64,000 nucleotides of DNA. It comes from Staphylococcus simiae. Its GTDB lineage: Bacteria > Bacillota > Bacilli > Staphylococcales > Staphylococcaceae. The stretch is from assembly GCF_017357005.1 (NCBI RefSeq), contig NZ_CP071589.1:2418001-2482000 (forward strand), given 5' to 3'. Below the pieces are notes generated by a model, which worked only from the letters and a program-made list of their open reading frames with translations, was not told the DNA's origin and searched no databases. A program made the position numbers and the translations under genes. Shown here in pieces: positions 1-8,442 of this stretch (positions are counted from its first letter, which is position 1; each line of letters opens with the position of its first letter).

Positions 1-181
1 GTGCCATATCAGCTAAAGCTTGTTGGGCTTTTTGCTGCGAAGCAAAAGTCTTTTTCATTCCAGCCAAACGAATTATTTGCTCTAGGACAAAACTTTTAAC
101 ACTTCTTTTTTCTCGGATTTTAATATGTGCATATGCTGCAACTAAAAACGCTAAACTAAAGGCTGTTTTTTTTCTCTTCAT
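1..181 (-). CDS. Unidentified protein, N-terminal part only (runs off window)
   Basis: The reading frame starts at an ATG at 181 and continues out of the window at base 1. It is preceded by a good AGGAG ribosome binding site (bases 188-196). About 60 residues are visible: a basic start (MKRKKTAF), a short hydrophobic stretch (roughly residues 7-19) that could be a signal anchor, then a basic, glutamine/alanine-rich segment. There is not enough sequence to name a family. The start and frame are well supported; the function is unknown. Confidence 0.6.
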   Translation of the reverse strand, partial: MKRKKTAFSLAFLVAAYAHIKIREKRSVKSFVLEQIIRLAGMKKTFASQQKAQQALADMA

Positions 182-283
182 AGCAATGGTCTCCTTTTGT
201 CAATATCTTGTTTTATTCTACTTTATCATGTTAATTATTATTTATTCCAATGATTGTTGCTAGATTCAATTATATTTCTATGC

Positions 284-321
284 AAAAAAGCTGACACGAC
301 AATCAATTACGTCGTATCAGC
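284..321 (-). terminator. Terminator after the thioredoxin-like gene
   Basis: GCTGACACGAC (290-300) pairs with GTCGTATCAGC (311-321). On the minus strand it is followed by a run of six T, a standard intrinsic terminator 20 bases past the stop of the thioredoxin-like gene. Confidence 0.8.
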
Positions 322-340
322 CTTTCCATTATATGTTTGT

Positions 341-673
341 TTATTGTTCAGTCAAACTGTCATTCATTTGTTTTAAGTAGTGTTCAAATCGTTGCATATC
401 AATAAAGCGTCCTTGACGATGCATTTCTTTGCCATCCATAAAAATCAAATCTACCGGTACAGTGAAAATATTAAGCTCCCCTGCAATGTCTTCAACATGA
501 CTTTGATTGATGACACCTAAAGGTACATTAGGATAATTCGACATTAAATCTTGAATTTGAGGTAATACAGCATGACAGACACTACAATTATCGCGCATAA
601 CATGTACAACAGTTAATGGATACTGTTGTATAAATACTTTAAATTCATCAACACTATTAAGTTGGTTAACCAT
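341..673 (-). CDS. Thioredoxin family protein
   Basis: A small cytoplasmic thioredoxin-fold protein of 110 residues. The redox motif CSVC sits near residue 30, after a beta strand (TVVHVMRDN), and the cis-proline region (FTVPVDLIF) is near residue 72. The family does thiol-disulfide exchange; the CSVC pair differs from the classical CGPC, so the substrate is open. I prefer the ATG at 673 over the upstream GTG at 682, because AGAGGTG lies 6 bases before it. The gene follows the thioesterase by 30 bases and is probably co-transcribed with it. Confidence 0.8.
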   Translation of the reverse strand: MVNQLNSVDEFKVFIQQYPLTVVHVMRDNCSVCHAVLPQIQDLMSNYPNVPLGVINQSHVEDIAGELNIFTVPVDLIFMDGKEMHRQGRFIDMQRFEHYLKQMNDSLTEQ

Positions 674-703
674 ACTGAACACCTCTTTATGTTATTATCC
701 TGT

Positions 704-1108
704 TTACTTCAAAATATCTTGAAACACTTGTGGCATTTTCATAATTTTTTGACGTTCTAAATCAAGAAATCCACCTGTTTGATAGCCAATACAATGTACT
801 GTTCCTTCAGAAACAATTTCAAATTTGAAAATCCATTTCATTTTACTAGCTTGAATTAAGTAACATCGACCTATCGGTTTATCATGAATCGTAATCGGCG
901 TCTTATATTCCACTTCTGTCTTCATTAAAATTGGTGACATGTGTTGTGACATCATTTCTGAATAATTCATATGTTGATTAATGAAGACTGTTCTTAAATC
1001 TTCAAACCATCGAATATAGACGATATTACTTACAATTCCCATGGCATCAATATCATAGCCATTCACTTCAATATCTTTTTGTGCTACTAATTTTCCTTCT
1101 TCAGCCAT
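704..1108 (-). CDS. Acyl-CoA thioesterase, hot-dog fold (4HBT/YbgC-like)
   Basis: A 134-residue single hot-dog domain protein. It has the family signature near the N-terminus: a strand, then NGYDIDAMGIVSNIVYIRWF, where an Asp precedes a G-x-x-x-x-x-x-Y/F-W helix. Such enzymes hydrolyse acyl-CoA or acyl-ACP thioesters in the cytoplasm; the chain-length preference cannot be read from sequence. The ribosome binding site AAGGGG lies about 8 bases upstream of the ATG. It is the first gene of a two-gene unit with the thioredoxin-like gene. Confidence 0.8.
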   Translation of the reverse strand: MAEEGKLVAQKDIEVNGYDIDAMGIVSNIVYIRWFEDLRTVFINQHMNYSEMMSQHMSPILMKTEVEYKTPITIHDKPIGRCYLIQASKMKWIFKFEIVSEGTVHCIGYQTGGFLDLERQKIMKMPQVFQDILK

Positions 1109-1201
1109 TGTGCTAATTCCCCTTATTTCTATTACAATTCGTTAATATATTTTTATTACTTTTCCGATTAAAATACAAGCAATTCAACCTACTTATGTCT
1201 A

Positions 1202-1960
1202 CTATTTCATTAATATACCAATATAAATAATGATAATCGGTAATGTTACAGTAAAATTGTTTATCATATGCACCATCATACTATCTCTAATGTTACCTCG
1301 TCGTTTATATGCTAAATAAAAGACAATTCCCATACAGAAATAAAGTGAAAATTCAAAAATTGTTCTAGGATTGTGGAACATAGCAAAAATTGCAGATGAT
1401 ACTATGAATGGTAACCAAAATATGCCTGGTTTAAATACTGCTTCTGTTAATATACCTCTATAAACTAATTCTTCTAGGTATGGTGTTATAACTGAAATAC
1501 ATAAGACAACCACAATAACAATACTAATATGTGGTAAATGTACCTGATCACCTAATATACTAGTATTTTCTGCTATCATTTCGCCATTTCTTGTGTTCTC
1601 TTGATGATTAAACGTTTTGATTAACAAAGAATTTAATATTGAAGAAATAAATGCTAAGAATACAAATCCAATATTAATTAATACGTCTTTACCTTTAAAT
1701 TTATGTTGGATTTTGCGATAACCTTTAATTCGGTAGTATTTGCGTAATAGCCAACATAGACCTATACCAGTAATCATAATTCCGATACTCACTAATATAT
1801 TAATAACATCATTATACTTATACGATACTGAAAGATAGATCATTGCAATCAATAATGGAATTTGAATGACTATTGCTAATAAAATCACAATGACTAATTG
1901 AAGTATTCTTTGCCACAATGATTTATCATATTTATTATCTTGTTGCTTATTAATCGTCAT
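1202..1960 (-). CDS. CPBP (CAAX-like) intramembrane metalloprotease
   Basis: A 252-residue multi-pass membrane protein with the abortive-infection/CPBP signatures: EELVYRG near residue 160 (the Glu-Glu and Arg motif) and FAMFHN near residue 192 (second His motif), each inside a hydrophobic helix. Family members act as membrane proteases; several are linked to bacteriocin immunity or peptide processing. It is the last gene of an operon, starting 4 bases after the DUF2812 gene, and its ribosome binding site GAGGAG lies inside the end of that gene. This suggests translational coupling. The substrate is unknown. Confidence 0.85.
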   Translation of the reverse strand: MTINKQQDNKYDKSLWQRILQLVIVILLAIVIQIPLLIAMIYLSVSYKYNDVINILVSIGIMITGIGLCWLLRKYYRIKGYRKIQHKFKGKDVLINIGFVFLAFISSILNSLLIKTFNHQENTRNGEMIAENTSILGDQVHLPHISIVIVVVLCISVITPYLEELVYRGILTEAVFKPGIFWLPFIVSSAIFAMFHNPRTIFEFSLYFCMGIVFYLAYKRRGNIRDSMMVHMINNFTVTLPIIIIYIGILMK

Positions 1961-1964
1961 ACAA

Positions 1965-2513
1965 TCACTCCTCGAAATATGTTTTATTTTGTAAATTCCT
2001 TCTATGTTTTAAAGCTTTAAATAATATTATTCCTAGACCAATGATTTCTATAACAATTAATGATAAAGCTATAATCATTGATATTGATACCGTTAGCGTA
2101 CTAGTCGCACTTTGAAATAGCGCTATTGTCGTTAATATAATGATATTAATTAATAATATTAAAATAACACTTGTCATTAACCAAACAATATTCTGCCAAA
2201 TACTCAATTTAGAGTTAATATCTGAGTGAAGTTCAAATGGTTCTTCTTCTGGCCCTCTCTCTTTAGCAAAATATCCCCAACCAAACATTTTACCAATGTA
2301 ATGTATATTCATATCTACTAAAAATTGAATGTAGCCTTGTCTTTTTCTTGGTAAATAATCTAAACGAATATCATATTGTCTATCTGTACGTTCAAAGTAA
2401 TAAGTTAACGGTCTTACTTTAACTAATGCATATCCAGCATCAGCCATTTCATTAAGCCAACACTCTTCTTTTTCAAACTCTAATACAGTAAATAACTTAT
2501 GAACTTTTTTCAT
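1965..2513 (-). CDS. DUF2812 domain membrane protein
   Basis: A 182-residue protein. A soluble N-terminal half (residues 1-100, with WLNEMADAGYAL and YYFERTD resembling DUF2812) is followed by two predicted membrane helices (about 108-130 and 138-165) and a basic tail. DUF2812 proteins are commonly encoded directly after a PadR-type regulator, as here; their role is not established. Its ATG overlaps the PadR stop (TAATG), indicating tight coupling. The regulator and the downstream CPBP protease suggest a membrane stress or peptide-response unit, which is inference. Confidence 0.75.
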   Translation of the reverse strand: MKKVHKLFTVLEFEKEECWLNEMADAGYALVKVRPLTYYFERTDRQYDIRLDYLPRKRQGYIQFLVDMNIHYIGKMFGWGYFAKERGPEEEPFELHSDINSKLSIWQNIVWLMTSVILILLINIIILTTIALFQSATSTLTVSISMIIALSLIVIEIIGLGIILFKALKHRRNLQNKTYFEE

Positions 2514-2839
2514 TAGATTTCCTCCATCAGAATCATTTCACCATTAGTAACTAACTCTTTAAGTCTTGCCATCTCATTTTTTAATGCTTCCATTCCTTGA
2601 GCCGTTATTAAGTACTCTTTTTTACTTTTAATATGTTCCTCTTTAACTAATTTAATCCACTGTTTATTTAACAATGTATTTAATGCGCCATATAATGTTC
2701 CCGGTGCAAGTTTAACTCTATCATTAGATAATTCTGCAACATATTGAATGATGCCATAACCATGTAATGGTTGTTGTAATGATAATAAAATATAAAACAC
2801 AGCTTCTGTCAGTACTTGATTGCCTTTCATTGTATGCAC
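2513..2839 (-). CDS. PadR family transcriptional regulator
   Basis: A 108-residue winged-helix protein with the PadR pattern: LTEAVFYILLSL at the start, HGYGI around residue 27, then KLAPGTLYGALNTLL (recognition helix and wing) and a C-terminal helix. It is the first gene of the PadR-DUF2812-CPBP operon. Two tandem copies of TATATCG-n5-CGATATA sit between its -10 box and its start, so autorepression is the simplest reading. The ligand is unknown. Confidence 0.9.
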   Translation of the reverse strand: MHTMKGNQVLTEAVFYILLSLQQPLHGYGIIQYVAELSNDRVKLAPGTLYGALNTLLNKQWIKLVKEEHIKSKKEYLITAQGMEALKNEMARLKELVTNGEMILMEEI

Positions 2840-2847
2840 CCCACTTT

Positions 2848-2883
2848 TATATCGTTCGCCGATATATATCGTCTACCGATATA
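2848..2883 (-). promoter_or_regulatory. Tandem palindromic operator of the PadR operon
   Basis: TATATCG-n5-CGATATA occurs at 2848-2866 and again at 2865-2883. These are two perfect 7-base dyads 17 bases apart that share two bases. They cover the expected transcription start and touch the -10 box. That this is the PadR binding site is inferred from position and symmetry. Confidence 0.7.
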
Positions 2884-2910
2884 ATATAGTATTTTCCTAA
2901 TGATGTCCAA
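2883..2910 (-). promoter_or_regulatory. Promoter of the PadR operon
   Basis: On the minus strand TTGGAC (2905-2910) and TATATT (2883-2888) are separated by 16 bases, a plausible SigA promoter. The -10 box abuts the palindromic operator. Confidence 0.6.
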
Positions 2911-2964
2911 TGTCTGTCGTTATAAATTTGTTTCTATCATTTATCGTAGGATATGATAGTATAC

Positions 2965-2992
2965 AAAAAAGCACACCTCATCAGAGATGTGC
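2965..2992 (-). terminator. Terminator after ptsG
   Basis: GCACACCTC (2971-2979) pairs with GAGATGTGC (2984-2992), followed on the minus strand by six T. It lies 16 bases beyond the ptsG stop codon. Confidence 0.85.
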
Positions 2993-3007
2993 TTTGTTAG
3001 TTATCTA

Positions 3008-5074
3008 TTATTTAACTGTCATAATTAGTTTTCCTGGATCTACATCTTGGATATCTTGAATATCTAATGTTCTATCCTCTAGATTTGTCACAATAATTGG
3101 TGTAACAATACTTGGTGCATGTTCTTTAAGGTAAGCCAAATTCACTTTCATTAATGGTTGACCTTGAGTAACTTTTTCGTCAACATTAATTAAGCTTTCA
3201 AATCCTTCACCATTTAATTTGACAGTATCGATACCAATATGAATTAACACTTCCACACCAGTTTCTGATTCTAAACCTATCGCATGTTTTGTAGGGAATA
3301 TCGTCTTCACTGTACCATCAAATGGCGCTACAATTTGATCATTTTCAGGAATAAAGCCAACACCGTCTCCCATCATTTTCCCAGCGAAAACTTGATCTGG
3401 CACTTCTTCTAAAGGAATGATTTGTACAGTTCCTGGCGCAAAAATATCAGTTGTGACAACTTCTGCCATGTGTACTGGTTCGTCTGAAACTTCTTCCGTA
3501 ACAGTTGTTTCACTTGGTTTAGTAATTTCACCATTCATAATTTTGGCCATATCATGTTTAATTTGGTCAGATTTGGGACCAAAGATAGCTTGCATATTGT
3601 TACCTACTTCTAGTACACCGGAAGCACCTAAAGCTTTTAATCCCGCTACATCAACGACAGATTTGTCTTTAACTTCCACACGTAAACGTGTTATACACGC
3701 ATCTAAATGTTTAATATTTTCTTTACCACCCATAGCATCTAAAACATCGAATGGTAGTTTTGCCACACTTGAATTACGAATTTCTGTTTCCTCATCTTCA
3801 CGACCAGGTGTTTTCAATTTGAATTTACGGATAGCAAAGTCAAATAAGAAGTAGTAAACCACTGCATAAACAATACCAACTGGAATAACTAATAGTGCGT
3901 GTGTGCGATCCCAATTTAATAAACCATATAAAACATAATCAATAAATCCACCAGAGAATGTCATACCTATTTTAACGCCTAGTAAATGCATCACTAAGAA
4001 TGAAGTACCAGCTAATACCACATGTATAGCGTATAGCATTGGTGCTACAAATAAGAATGAAAATTCTAATGGTTCAGTAATACCAGTTAAGAATGCAGTT
4101 AATCCTGCTGATAACATTAAACCGCCAACAATTTTCTTACGTTCTGGGCGAGCATTTTTATAAATCGCAAATGCTGCAGCTGGTAAACCGAACATCATAA
4201 ATGGATATTTACCTGTTGTGAAAGCTCCTGCTGTAAATGGTACACCATCTTTTAATTGTGCCATCCAGATACGTTGGTCACCACGGACTAACTCTCCTGC
4301 ATGGTTAGTATAATGTCCGAATTCAAACCAGAATGGTGAATAGAAGATATGATGTAATCCAAATGGAATTAATGAACGTTCAATAATACCGAAAATAAAT
4401 GTTGTTAATGCTAAATTTTTATTTAATAGAAAATTAGATAGACCATTCAACCCCTCTTGAATTGGTGGCCATGCAAAACTTAATACCACACCTGTTACAA
4501 TAGCTACAGCTGAAGTAACAATTGGTACGAAACGCTTACCTGCAAAGAATCCTAAGAAAGCAGGTAATGTAATATTATAGTATTTGTTATAACACCATGC
4601 TGCCAATGCCCCCATGATAATCCCACCGAACACACCAGTTTGCAACGTTGGAATACCTAAAATTAAAGCATTAGCTGGGTCTTTCGCAGCTTGGCTCAAT
4701 TCTTTAGCGCCTTTAGCATATGAGAAAATATCATCAATTGTTATGTTCAACACTTTACCCATTGTGGCATTCATAATTAAATAACCAACAAATGCTGCTA
4801 ATGCTGCAACACCATCTCCACCTGCTAATCCAAGTGCAGTCCCGACTGCAAATAGTAACGGCAAGTTATCAAATACAACTTGTCCTGCTGCTTCCATAAT
4901 TGATGAAATCATCACAATAACATCATTTTGTAACCATGGTGCGATGGCTACTAATTGTTCATTATGCATCGCATTACCAAATGCTAGTAATATACCTGCA
5001 GCTGGTAGAATTGCAACTGGTAACATTAATGCTTTACCGATACGTTGCAATTGTCCAAATAATTTCTTAAACAT
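3008..5074 (-). CDS. ptsG: PTS glucose-specific transporter EIICBA
   Basis: A fused three-domain sugar permease of 688 residues. It takes up and phosphorylates glucose at the membrane using phosphate passed from HPr. Order: the EIIC membrane domain with the conserved [10 protein letters not shown] near residue 315, the EIIB domain with phospho-cysteine in CITRLRVEV (about residue 450), and the EIIA domain with phospho-histidine in LIHIGIDT (about residue 620). The frame is open up to 5194, but those extra residues would be read from the antiterminator/terminator hairpin. The real start is the ATG at 5074, with AGAGGG upstream, giving the usual family length. Expression is likely controlled by GlcT through the leader RAT. 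Confidence 0.93.
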   Translation of the reverse strand: MFKKLFGQLQRIGKALMLPVAILPAAGILLAFGNAMHNEQLVAIAPWLQNDVIVMISSIMEAAGQVVFDNLPLLFAVGTALGLAGGDGVAALAAFVGYLIMNATMGKVLNITIDDIFSYAKGAKELSQAAKDPANALILGIPTLQTGVFGGIIMGALAAWCYNKYYNITLPAFLGFFAGKRFVPIVTSAVAIVTGVVLSFAWPPIQEGLNGLSNFLLNKNLALTTFIFGIIERSLIPFGLHHIFYSPFWFEFGHYTNHAGELVRGDQRIWMAQLKDGVPFTAGAFTTGKYPFMMFGLPAAAFAIYKNARPERKKIVGGLMLSAGLTAFLTGITEPLEFSFLFVAPMLYAIHVVLAGTSFLVMHLLGVKIGMTFSGGFIDYVLYGLLNWDRTHALLVIPVGIVYAVVYYFLFDFAIRKFKLKTPGREDEETEIRNSSVAKLPFDVLDAMGGKENIKHLDACITRLRVEVKDKSVVDVAGLKALGASGVLEVGNNMQAIFGPKSDQIKHDMAKIMNGEITKPSETTVTEEVSDEPVHMAEVVTTDIFAPGTVQIIPLEEVPDQVFAGKMMGDGVGFIPENDQIVAPFDGTVKTIFPTKHAIGLESETGVEVLIHIGIDTVKLNGEGFESLINVDEKVTQGQPLMKVNLAYLKEHAPSIVTPIIVTNLEDRTLDIQDIQDVDPGKLIMTVK

Positions 5075-5105
5075 TTTAAACATCCCTCTCATTATTGCTT
5101 TCGCT

Positions 5106-5179
5106 ATACAAAAAGCAGGCATGAACAAACAAGACCATATCATGTCACCATGGTTCAATTGTTTGCTCATGCCTGCTTT
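5106..5179 (-). terminator. Leader terminator of ptsG (GlcT-regulated)
   Basis: Bases 5112-5130 and 5161-5179 form a nearly perfect 18-19 bp stem (one G-U pair). On the minus strand it is followed by TTTTT, about 30 bases before the ptsG ribosome binding site. It terminates early transcription unless the overlapping antiterminator forms. Confidence 0.85.
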
Positions 5180-5192
5180 ACCAGTAACACGC
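5165..5192 (-). promoter_or_regulatory. Ribonucleic antiterminator (RAT) for GlcT
   Basis: On the minus strand the segment reads GTGTTACTGGTAAAGCAGG and continues into CATGAG. It overlaps the 5-prime arm of the ptsG leader terminator. It has the layout of the GlcT-bound RAT described upstream of ptsG in Bacillus subtilis and S. carnosus. Binding of GlcT would stabilise the antiterminator and allow ptsG transcription when glucose is present. Confidence 0.75.
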
Positions 5193-5214
5193 AAAGTTAT
5201 TTTATTTCATAAGT

Positions 5215-5243
5215 ATTATACATATTTAATAAAGCGTTTTCAA
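5215..5243 (-). promoter_or_regulatory. ptsG promoter
   Basis: TTGAAA (5238-5243) and TATAAT (5215-5220) on the minus strand are spaced by 17 bases, a near-consensus SigA promoter. The sequence TTGAAAACGCTTTAT across the -35 resembles a cre site but misses the conserved C near its end. Confidence 0.8.
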
Positions 5244-5253
5244 TAGTTTTTTC

Positions 5254-5284
5254 AAAAAAATAACTCGGTCACAATGGACCGAGT
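5254..5284 (-). terminator. Terminator after cidC
   Basis: ACTCGGTC (5263-5270) pairs with GACCGAGT (5277-5284); seven T follow on the minus strand. It ends the cidABC transcript. Confidence 0.9.
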
Positions 5285-5295
5285 CACTTTATTTA

Positions 5296-7035
5296 TTATA
5301 AGAAACGTTTTGCTGCTACTGAAATTGGTGGAATTTGATCGAAATCTAAATGTTTATCTTCAGTAATAGATCTATAAGCCCATTTACCATAACCAAGTGC
5401 TTCTTCATTAACGATTTTACCTGGTAATGGTGCAGCATTTGGATCAACATGTACATCTACGATAGTTGGGACATCTTGTGCAAATGCTTCTTCAATAACT
5501 GCGTCTAATTGACTTGGATCTTTAACAGTGTAACCTACGCCACCTGCTGCTTCAGCAAATTTTGCATGATCCATATCAGAGAAGTCAATTGCATATTCTA
5601 ATTCACCTGCTGCTTGTTGCTCATATTTAATAAATGCTAATTGTTTATTATTTAATACGAATACAGTTAATGGTAAATCATATTGTACTGCAGTTGCAAA
5701 GTCTTGCATAACCATTTGGAATGCACCGTCACCAGCAATTGCAATTGCTTGGCGTTTTGGATAAGCAATTTTAGCAGCCATTGCACCAGGTAGGCCACAA
5801 CCCATTGTACCTAACCAACTTGAAATGATGAATTTGTTATTTACACCCATGTTAAGGTAACGTGTAGACCAAACTGTTGATGTACCAACATCAGCTGAAA
5901 CAATTGCATCGTCTTTCATAAATTTATTAATAGATGCCATTAAGCGTTCTGGACGTAATGGTTTACTATTATTGTTTTTATCTTGTTCCATCCATTTATC
6001 CCATACTGCTTTACGTTCTAATGTTTTATTTAAGAATGGACGTTCAGCAACATGATTGATACTTTCTGTTAATTGATGGAATGCTACTTTACTATCTCCA
6101 ACAATGCCTACATTAATATTGAAACGGTGTCCAATATTACGTGGGTTCGTATCGATTTGGATTGCTTTAATATTTTTCTTAGGTAGATAGTCAACATATG
6201 GGTAGTTTGTACCAGCCATAATTAATAAATCTGCATCTTGAATTGTTTGATAAGATGTTTTTGTACCTATTTTACCTAAGTTACCAATACTATAAGGATG
6301 GTCATCAGGTATAATTGTTTTCGCTGGTAATGTATGGATAACAGGAATTTTTGCTGCTTCAACGAATTCACGTAATTCATCTTTAGCATGTTGTGTTCCT
6401 ACACCAATAATCATTACTGGTTTTTTACTTTTGTTAATTAATTTTGCAGCTTTTTTGATATCTTTAGCTTTAGGTGATACTGCTTTTGGTTTAGTCGTAT
6501 CTACTGCTCTATTTGTAGTATCTTTAATTTTGTCAGTTAATAAATCATTTGGACAAACAACAACTGCTACACCTTTTTTCTCATAAGCTGTACGAATTGC
6601 TTCATTAACAATTTCAAAGACATTATCGCCTTTTTCAATTTGATGATTATAAACTGCAACATCTTCACATAATTTTGTTAAGTTTGTTTCTTGGAATGCT
6701 TTGGTACCTAGAGCTGTACTGTTAGTTTGACCTGATAAAATCAATTGAGGTACATTATCCATTTTAGCGTCGTACATACCATTTAATAAGTGTACTAAAC
6801 CTGGACCACCAATACTTAGAGCTACTCCAATTTTACCAGTCATTTTTGTATAACTTGCAGCTGCTAAACTTGCTACTTCTTCATGACGAACATGATAAAA
6901 AGTTAATTGTTCTCTCACTGTACGTAAACTATCAACTACCGCGTCGATAGAATCTCCTGGAATACCATATAAGTGATCAATATCCCATGCTTGTAATGCT
7001 TTAACTAACGCTTCGTTTGCTTTAATTTTTGCCAT
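5296..7035 (-). CDS. cidC: Pyruvate:menaquinone oxidoreductase (pyruvate oxidase) CidC
   Basis: A ThDP- and FAD-dependent enzyme of 579 residues that oxidatively decarboxylates pyruvate to acetate at the membrane during overflow metabolism. The N-terminal ThDP domain carries the conserved Glu in YHVRHEEVAS (about residue 50). The central FAD-binding domain follows (about 190-340), and the C-terminal domain has the ThDP/Mg motif GDGAFQMV...LNN (about 435-465). It is the third gene of cidABC and has the ribosome binding site GGGAGG. In S. aureus its acetate output acidifies the cytoplasm and promotes stationary-phase death. Length and motifs are intact. Confidence 0.93.
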   Translation of the reverse strand: MAKIKANEALVKALQAWDIDHLYGIPGDSIDAVVDSLRTVREQLTFYHVRHEEVASLAAASYTKMTGKIGVALSIGGPGLVHLLNGMYDAKMDNVPQLILSGQTNSTALGTKAFQETNLTKLCEDVAVYNHQIEKGDNVFEIVNEAIRTAYEKKGVAVVVCPNDLLTDKIKDTTNRAVDTTKPKAVSPKAKDIKKAAKLINKSKKPVMIIGVGTQHAKDELREFVEAAKIPVIHTLPAKTIIPDDHPYSIGNLGKIGTKTSYQTIQDADLLIMAGTNYPYVDYLPKKNIKAIQIDTNPRNIGHRFNINVGIVGDSKVAFHQLTESINHVAERPFLNKTLERKAVWDKWMEQDKNNNSKPLRPERLMASINKFMKDDAIVSADVGTSTVWSTRYLNMGVNNKFIISSWLGTMGCGLPGAMAAKIAYPKRQAIAIAGDGAFQMVMQDFATAVQYDLPLTVFVLNNKQLAFIKYEQQAAGELEYAIDFSDMDHAKFAEAAGGVGYTVKDPSQLDAVIEEAFAQDVPTIVDVHVDPNAAPLPGKIVNEEALGYGKWAYRSITEDKHLDFDQIPPISVAAKRFL

Positions 7036-7081
7036 TATTACTAATAGCCTCCCTTTCTTGTTTCCTAGTAACTTTCCCGAA

Positions 7082-7771
7082 TTAATAGAACAACAAAATT
7101 AGTATCGGTAATAATACCGAACTAATTACTGCAGTTAAAATCATTCCAATTGAGCTAAATGCACCTGACTCAATGTCCATTTCTAATGCTTTAGCAGTGC
7201 CAAAAGCATGTGACGCATTTCCATACGTCAAACCTTTAGCAATTGAAGATTCAAATCTTCCAAAACGTAATAACATTGACCCCAGAATACTACCAATCAA
7301 GCCAGTCGTTATAATAAATAAAACTGTTATAGTATCTGTACCACCTAATTCATTCGATACTTCAATACCGACCGCTGCTGTAATTGAACGTGGTAATATT
7401 GAAACTATAATATCTTTAGAATAACCAAAGGCTTTCAATGTTAGAAATACTAACATAAAATTAAGTAGCACACCAGTTAACACACTTGCCAAAATAACTG
7501 AAACATTACTCTTTATTTTGTGTCGATTCTTATAAAGTGGGTATGCTAAGCACACTACTGTCGCATTTAAAATGTGATTAATCCAGTTGCCACCTTTCAT
7601 ATACCCGTTATAACTAATTCCAAAGATAAGTAATACAAAAATAATACCTAAAGAAGCAATTAATGCTGGATTTAAAAAGGGATTAGGATATTTTTCCTGT
7701 AACCTTTTAGCACCATAATATAAAATAACCGTTAATAAAATCATTAAAAATGCTTGTGTTACATCATTCAT
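7082..7771 (-). CDS. cidB: CidB, LrgB-family membrane protein
   Basis: A hydrophobic protein of 229 residues with about 6-7 membrane helices and the LrgB-family segment [17 protein letters not shown] (near residue 130), plus [18 protein letters not shown] (near 185). In S. aureus CidB acts with CidA in a holin-like system affecting murein hydrolase activity and cell death; pyruvate transport has also been proposed for the family. I choose the ATG at 7771 (MNDVTQ) because it gives the normal length and a better spacing to AAAGGA. It overlaps the end of cidA by 8 bases. Confidence 0.9.
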   Translation of the reverse strand: MNDVTQAFLMILLTVILYYGAKRLQEKYPNPFLNPALIASLGIIFVLLIFGISYNGYMKGGNWINHILNATVVCLAYPLYKNRHKIKSNVSVILASVLTGVLLNFMLVFLTLKAFGYSKDIIVSILPRSITAAVGIEVSNELGGTDTITVLFIITTGLIGSILGSMLLRFGRFESSIAKGLTYGNASHAFGTAKALEMDIESGAFSSIGMILTAVISSVLLPILILLFY

Positions 7772-8159
7772 AAGCATCTAATCCTTTTTGTTGCTTATGC
7801 TTAACACACATTTTCTCAGCAACAAATCCTGAAGATAACGCAACTAAACAAGTTCCGACAATAATGACAGCAAAGAATACAATGTAATTTAAAGTAATGT
7901 CTGAAGCAACATCCATAATACCCACAACAGATGGTATAAAGAAAAAGACCATTGTCTTTAATAAAAAGTTTGCACCTTCTTCAATCCATGAAAGTTTAAC
8001 AATCTTGAATTGTAATAGTAGATAAAATAAAAATAGACCAACAATACTGCCAGCAAGGGGAAGATGTAAGAGCTTTTGAGCCTCTGTGCCAATATACGTA
8101 ATCACTATGATGAGTCCTAGCTGTAAAATGAGTTTGATTATAAATTGGGCTTTATGCAA
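7764..8159 (-). CDS. cidA: CidA, holin-like protein
   Basis: A membrane protein of 131 residues with four hydrophobic helices and the CidA/LrgA pattern [17 protein letters not shown] (near residue 35) and [12 protein letters not shown] (near 75). The start is most likely the TTG at 8159 (MHKAQF). It matches the length I recall for S. aureus CidA and has AAAGGG 9 bases upstream; the in-frame ATG at 8168 sits inside that ribosome binding site. It is the first gene of cidABC, expected to be induced by CidR and affected by CcpA through the cre site upstream. Confidence 0.88.
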   Translation of the reverse strand: MHKAQFIIKLILQLGLIIVITYIGTEAQKLLHLPLAGSIVGLFLFYLLLQFKIVKLSWIEEGANFLLKTMVFFFIPSVVGIMDVASDITLNYIVFFAVIIVGTCLVALSSGFVAEKMCVKHKQQKGLDAYE

Positions 8160-8286
8160 TGACTCCATCCCTTTCTTAAAATATGTCTAAATTGTTACAA
8201 ATGATTTTTTGTTACAAGCTCTATTATAAGAATTTTCGATCCATTATAAAAATACTCTTTTGTCATGATTTATATTACTTTTTTCT

Positions 8287-8301
8287 ATGGAAACGCTAAC
8301 T
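8287..8301. promoter_or_regulatory. cre site (CcpA) upstream of cidABC
   Basis: ATGGAAACGCTAACT fits the catabolite-responsive element consensus WTGNAANCGNWNNCW at every position. It lies about 130 bases upstream of cidA. Combined CidR and CcpA control of cidABC is known in S. aureus. Confidence 0.75.
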
Positions 8302-8332
8302 TATATGCACATATGTCATTAATGCATTTAAA

Positions 8333-8437
8333 ATAAAAAACATTCACTTATTTTTATGTGAGACAACGACAGCCTAGGACAAAGAATGACTACTGTTCCA
8401 CTCCCGTAGCCTCACTTTATATGGATAAGTAAATGTT
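8333..8437 (-). terminator. Large hairpin/terminator between cidR and cidA
   Basis: AAACATTCACTTAT (8338-8351) pairs with ATAAGTAAATGTTT (8424-8437) with one wobble, and a T-rich run follows on the minus strand. The loop holds a smaller GTGAG/CTCAC stem and a sequence reading GGGAGTGGAACAG on the minus strand, like the staphylococcal GGGAGTGGGACAG repeats seen elsewhere in this window. It ends the cidR transcript. Confidence 0.7.
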
Positions 8438-8442
8438 TATTG

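Noticed and set aside
3417..3854. 145-codon frame on the plus strand inside ptsG
   Set aside because: It is the complement of a well-supported coding region with conserved EIIB and EIIA motifs; no ribosome binding site.
5075..5194. Extra 40 N-terminal codons of PtsG
   Set aside because: They are encoded by the RAT/terminator hairpin, and a better start with a ribosome binding site exists at 5074.
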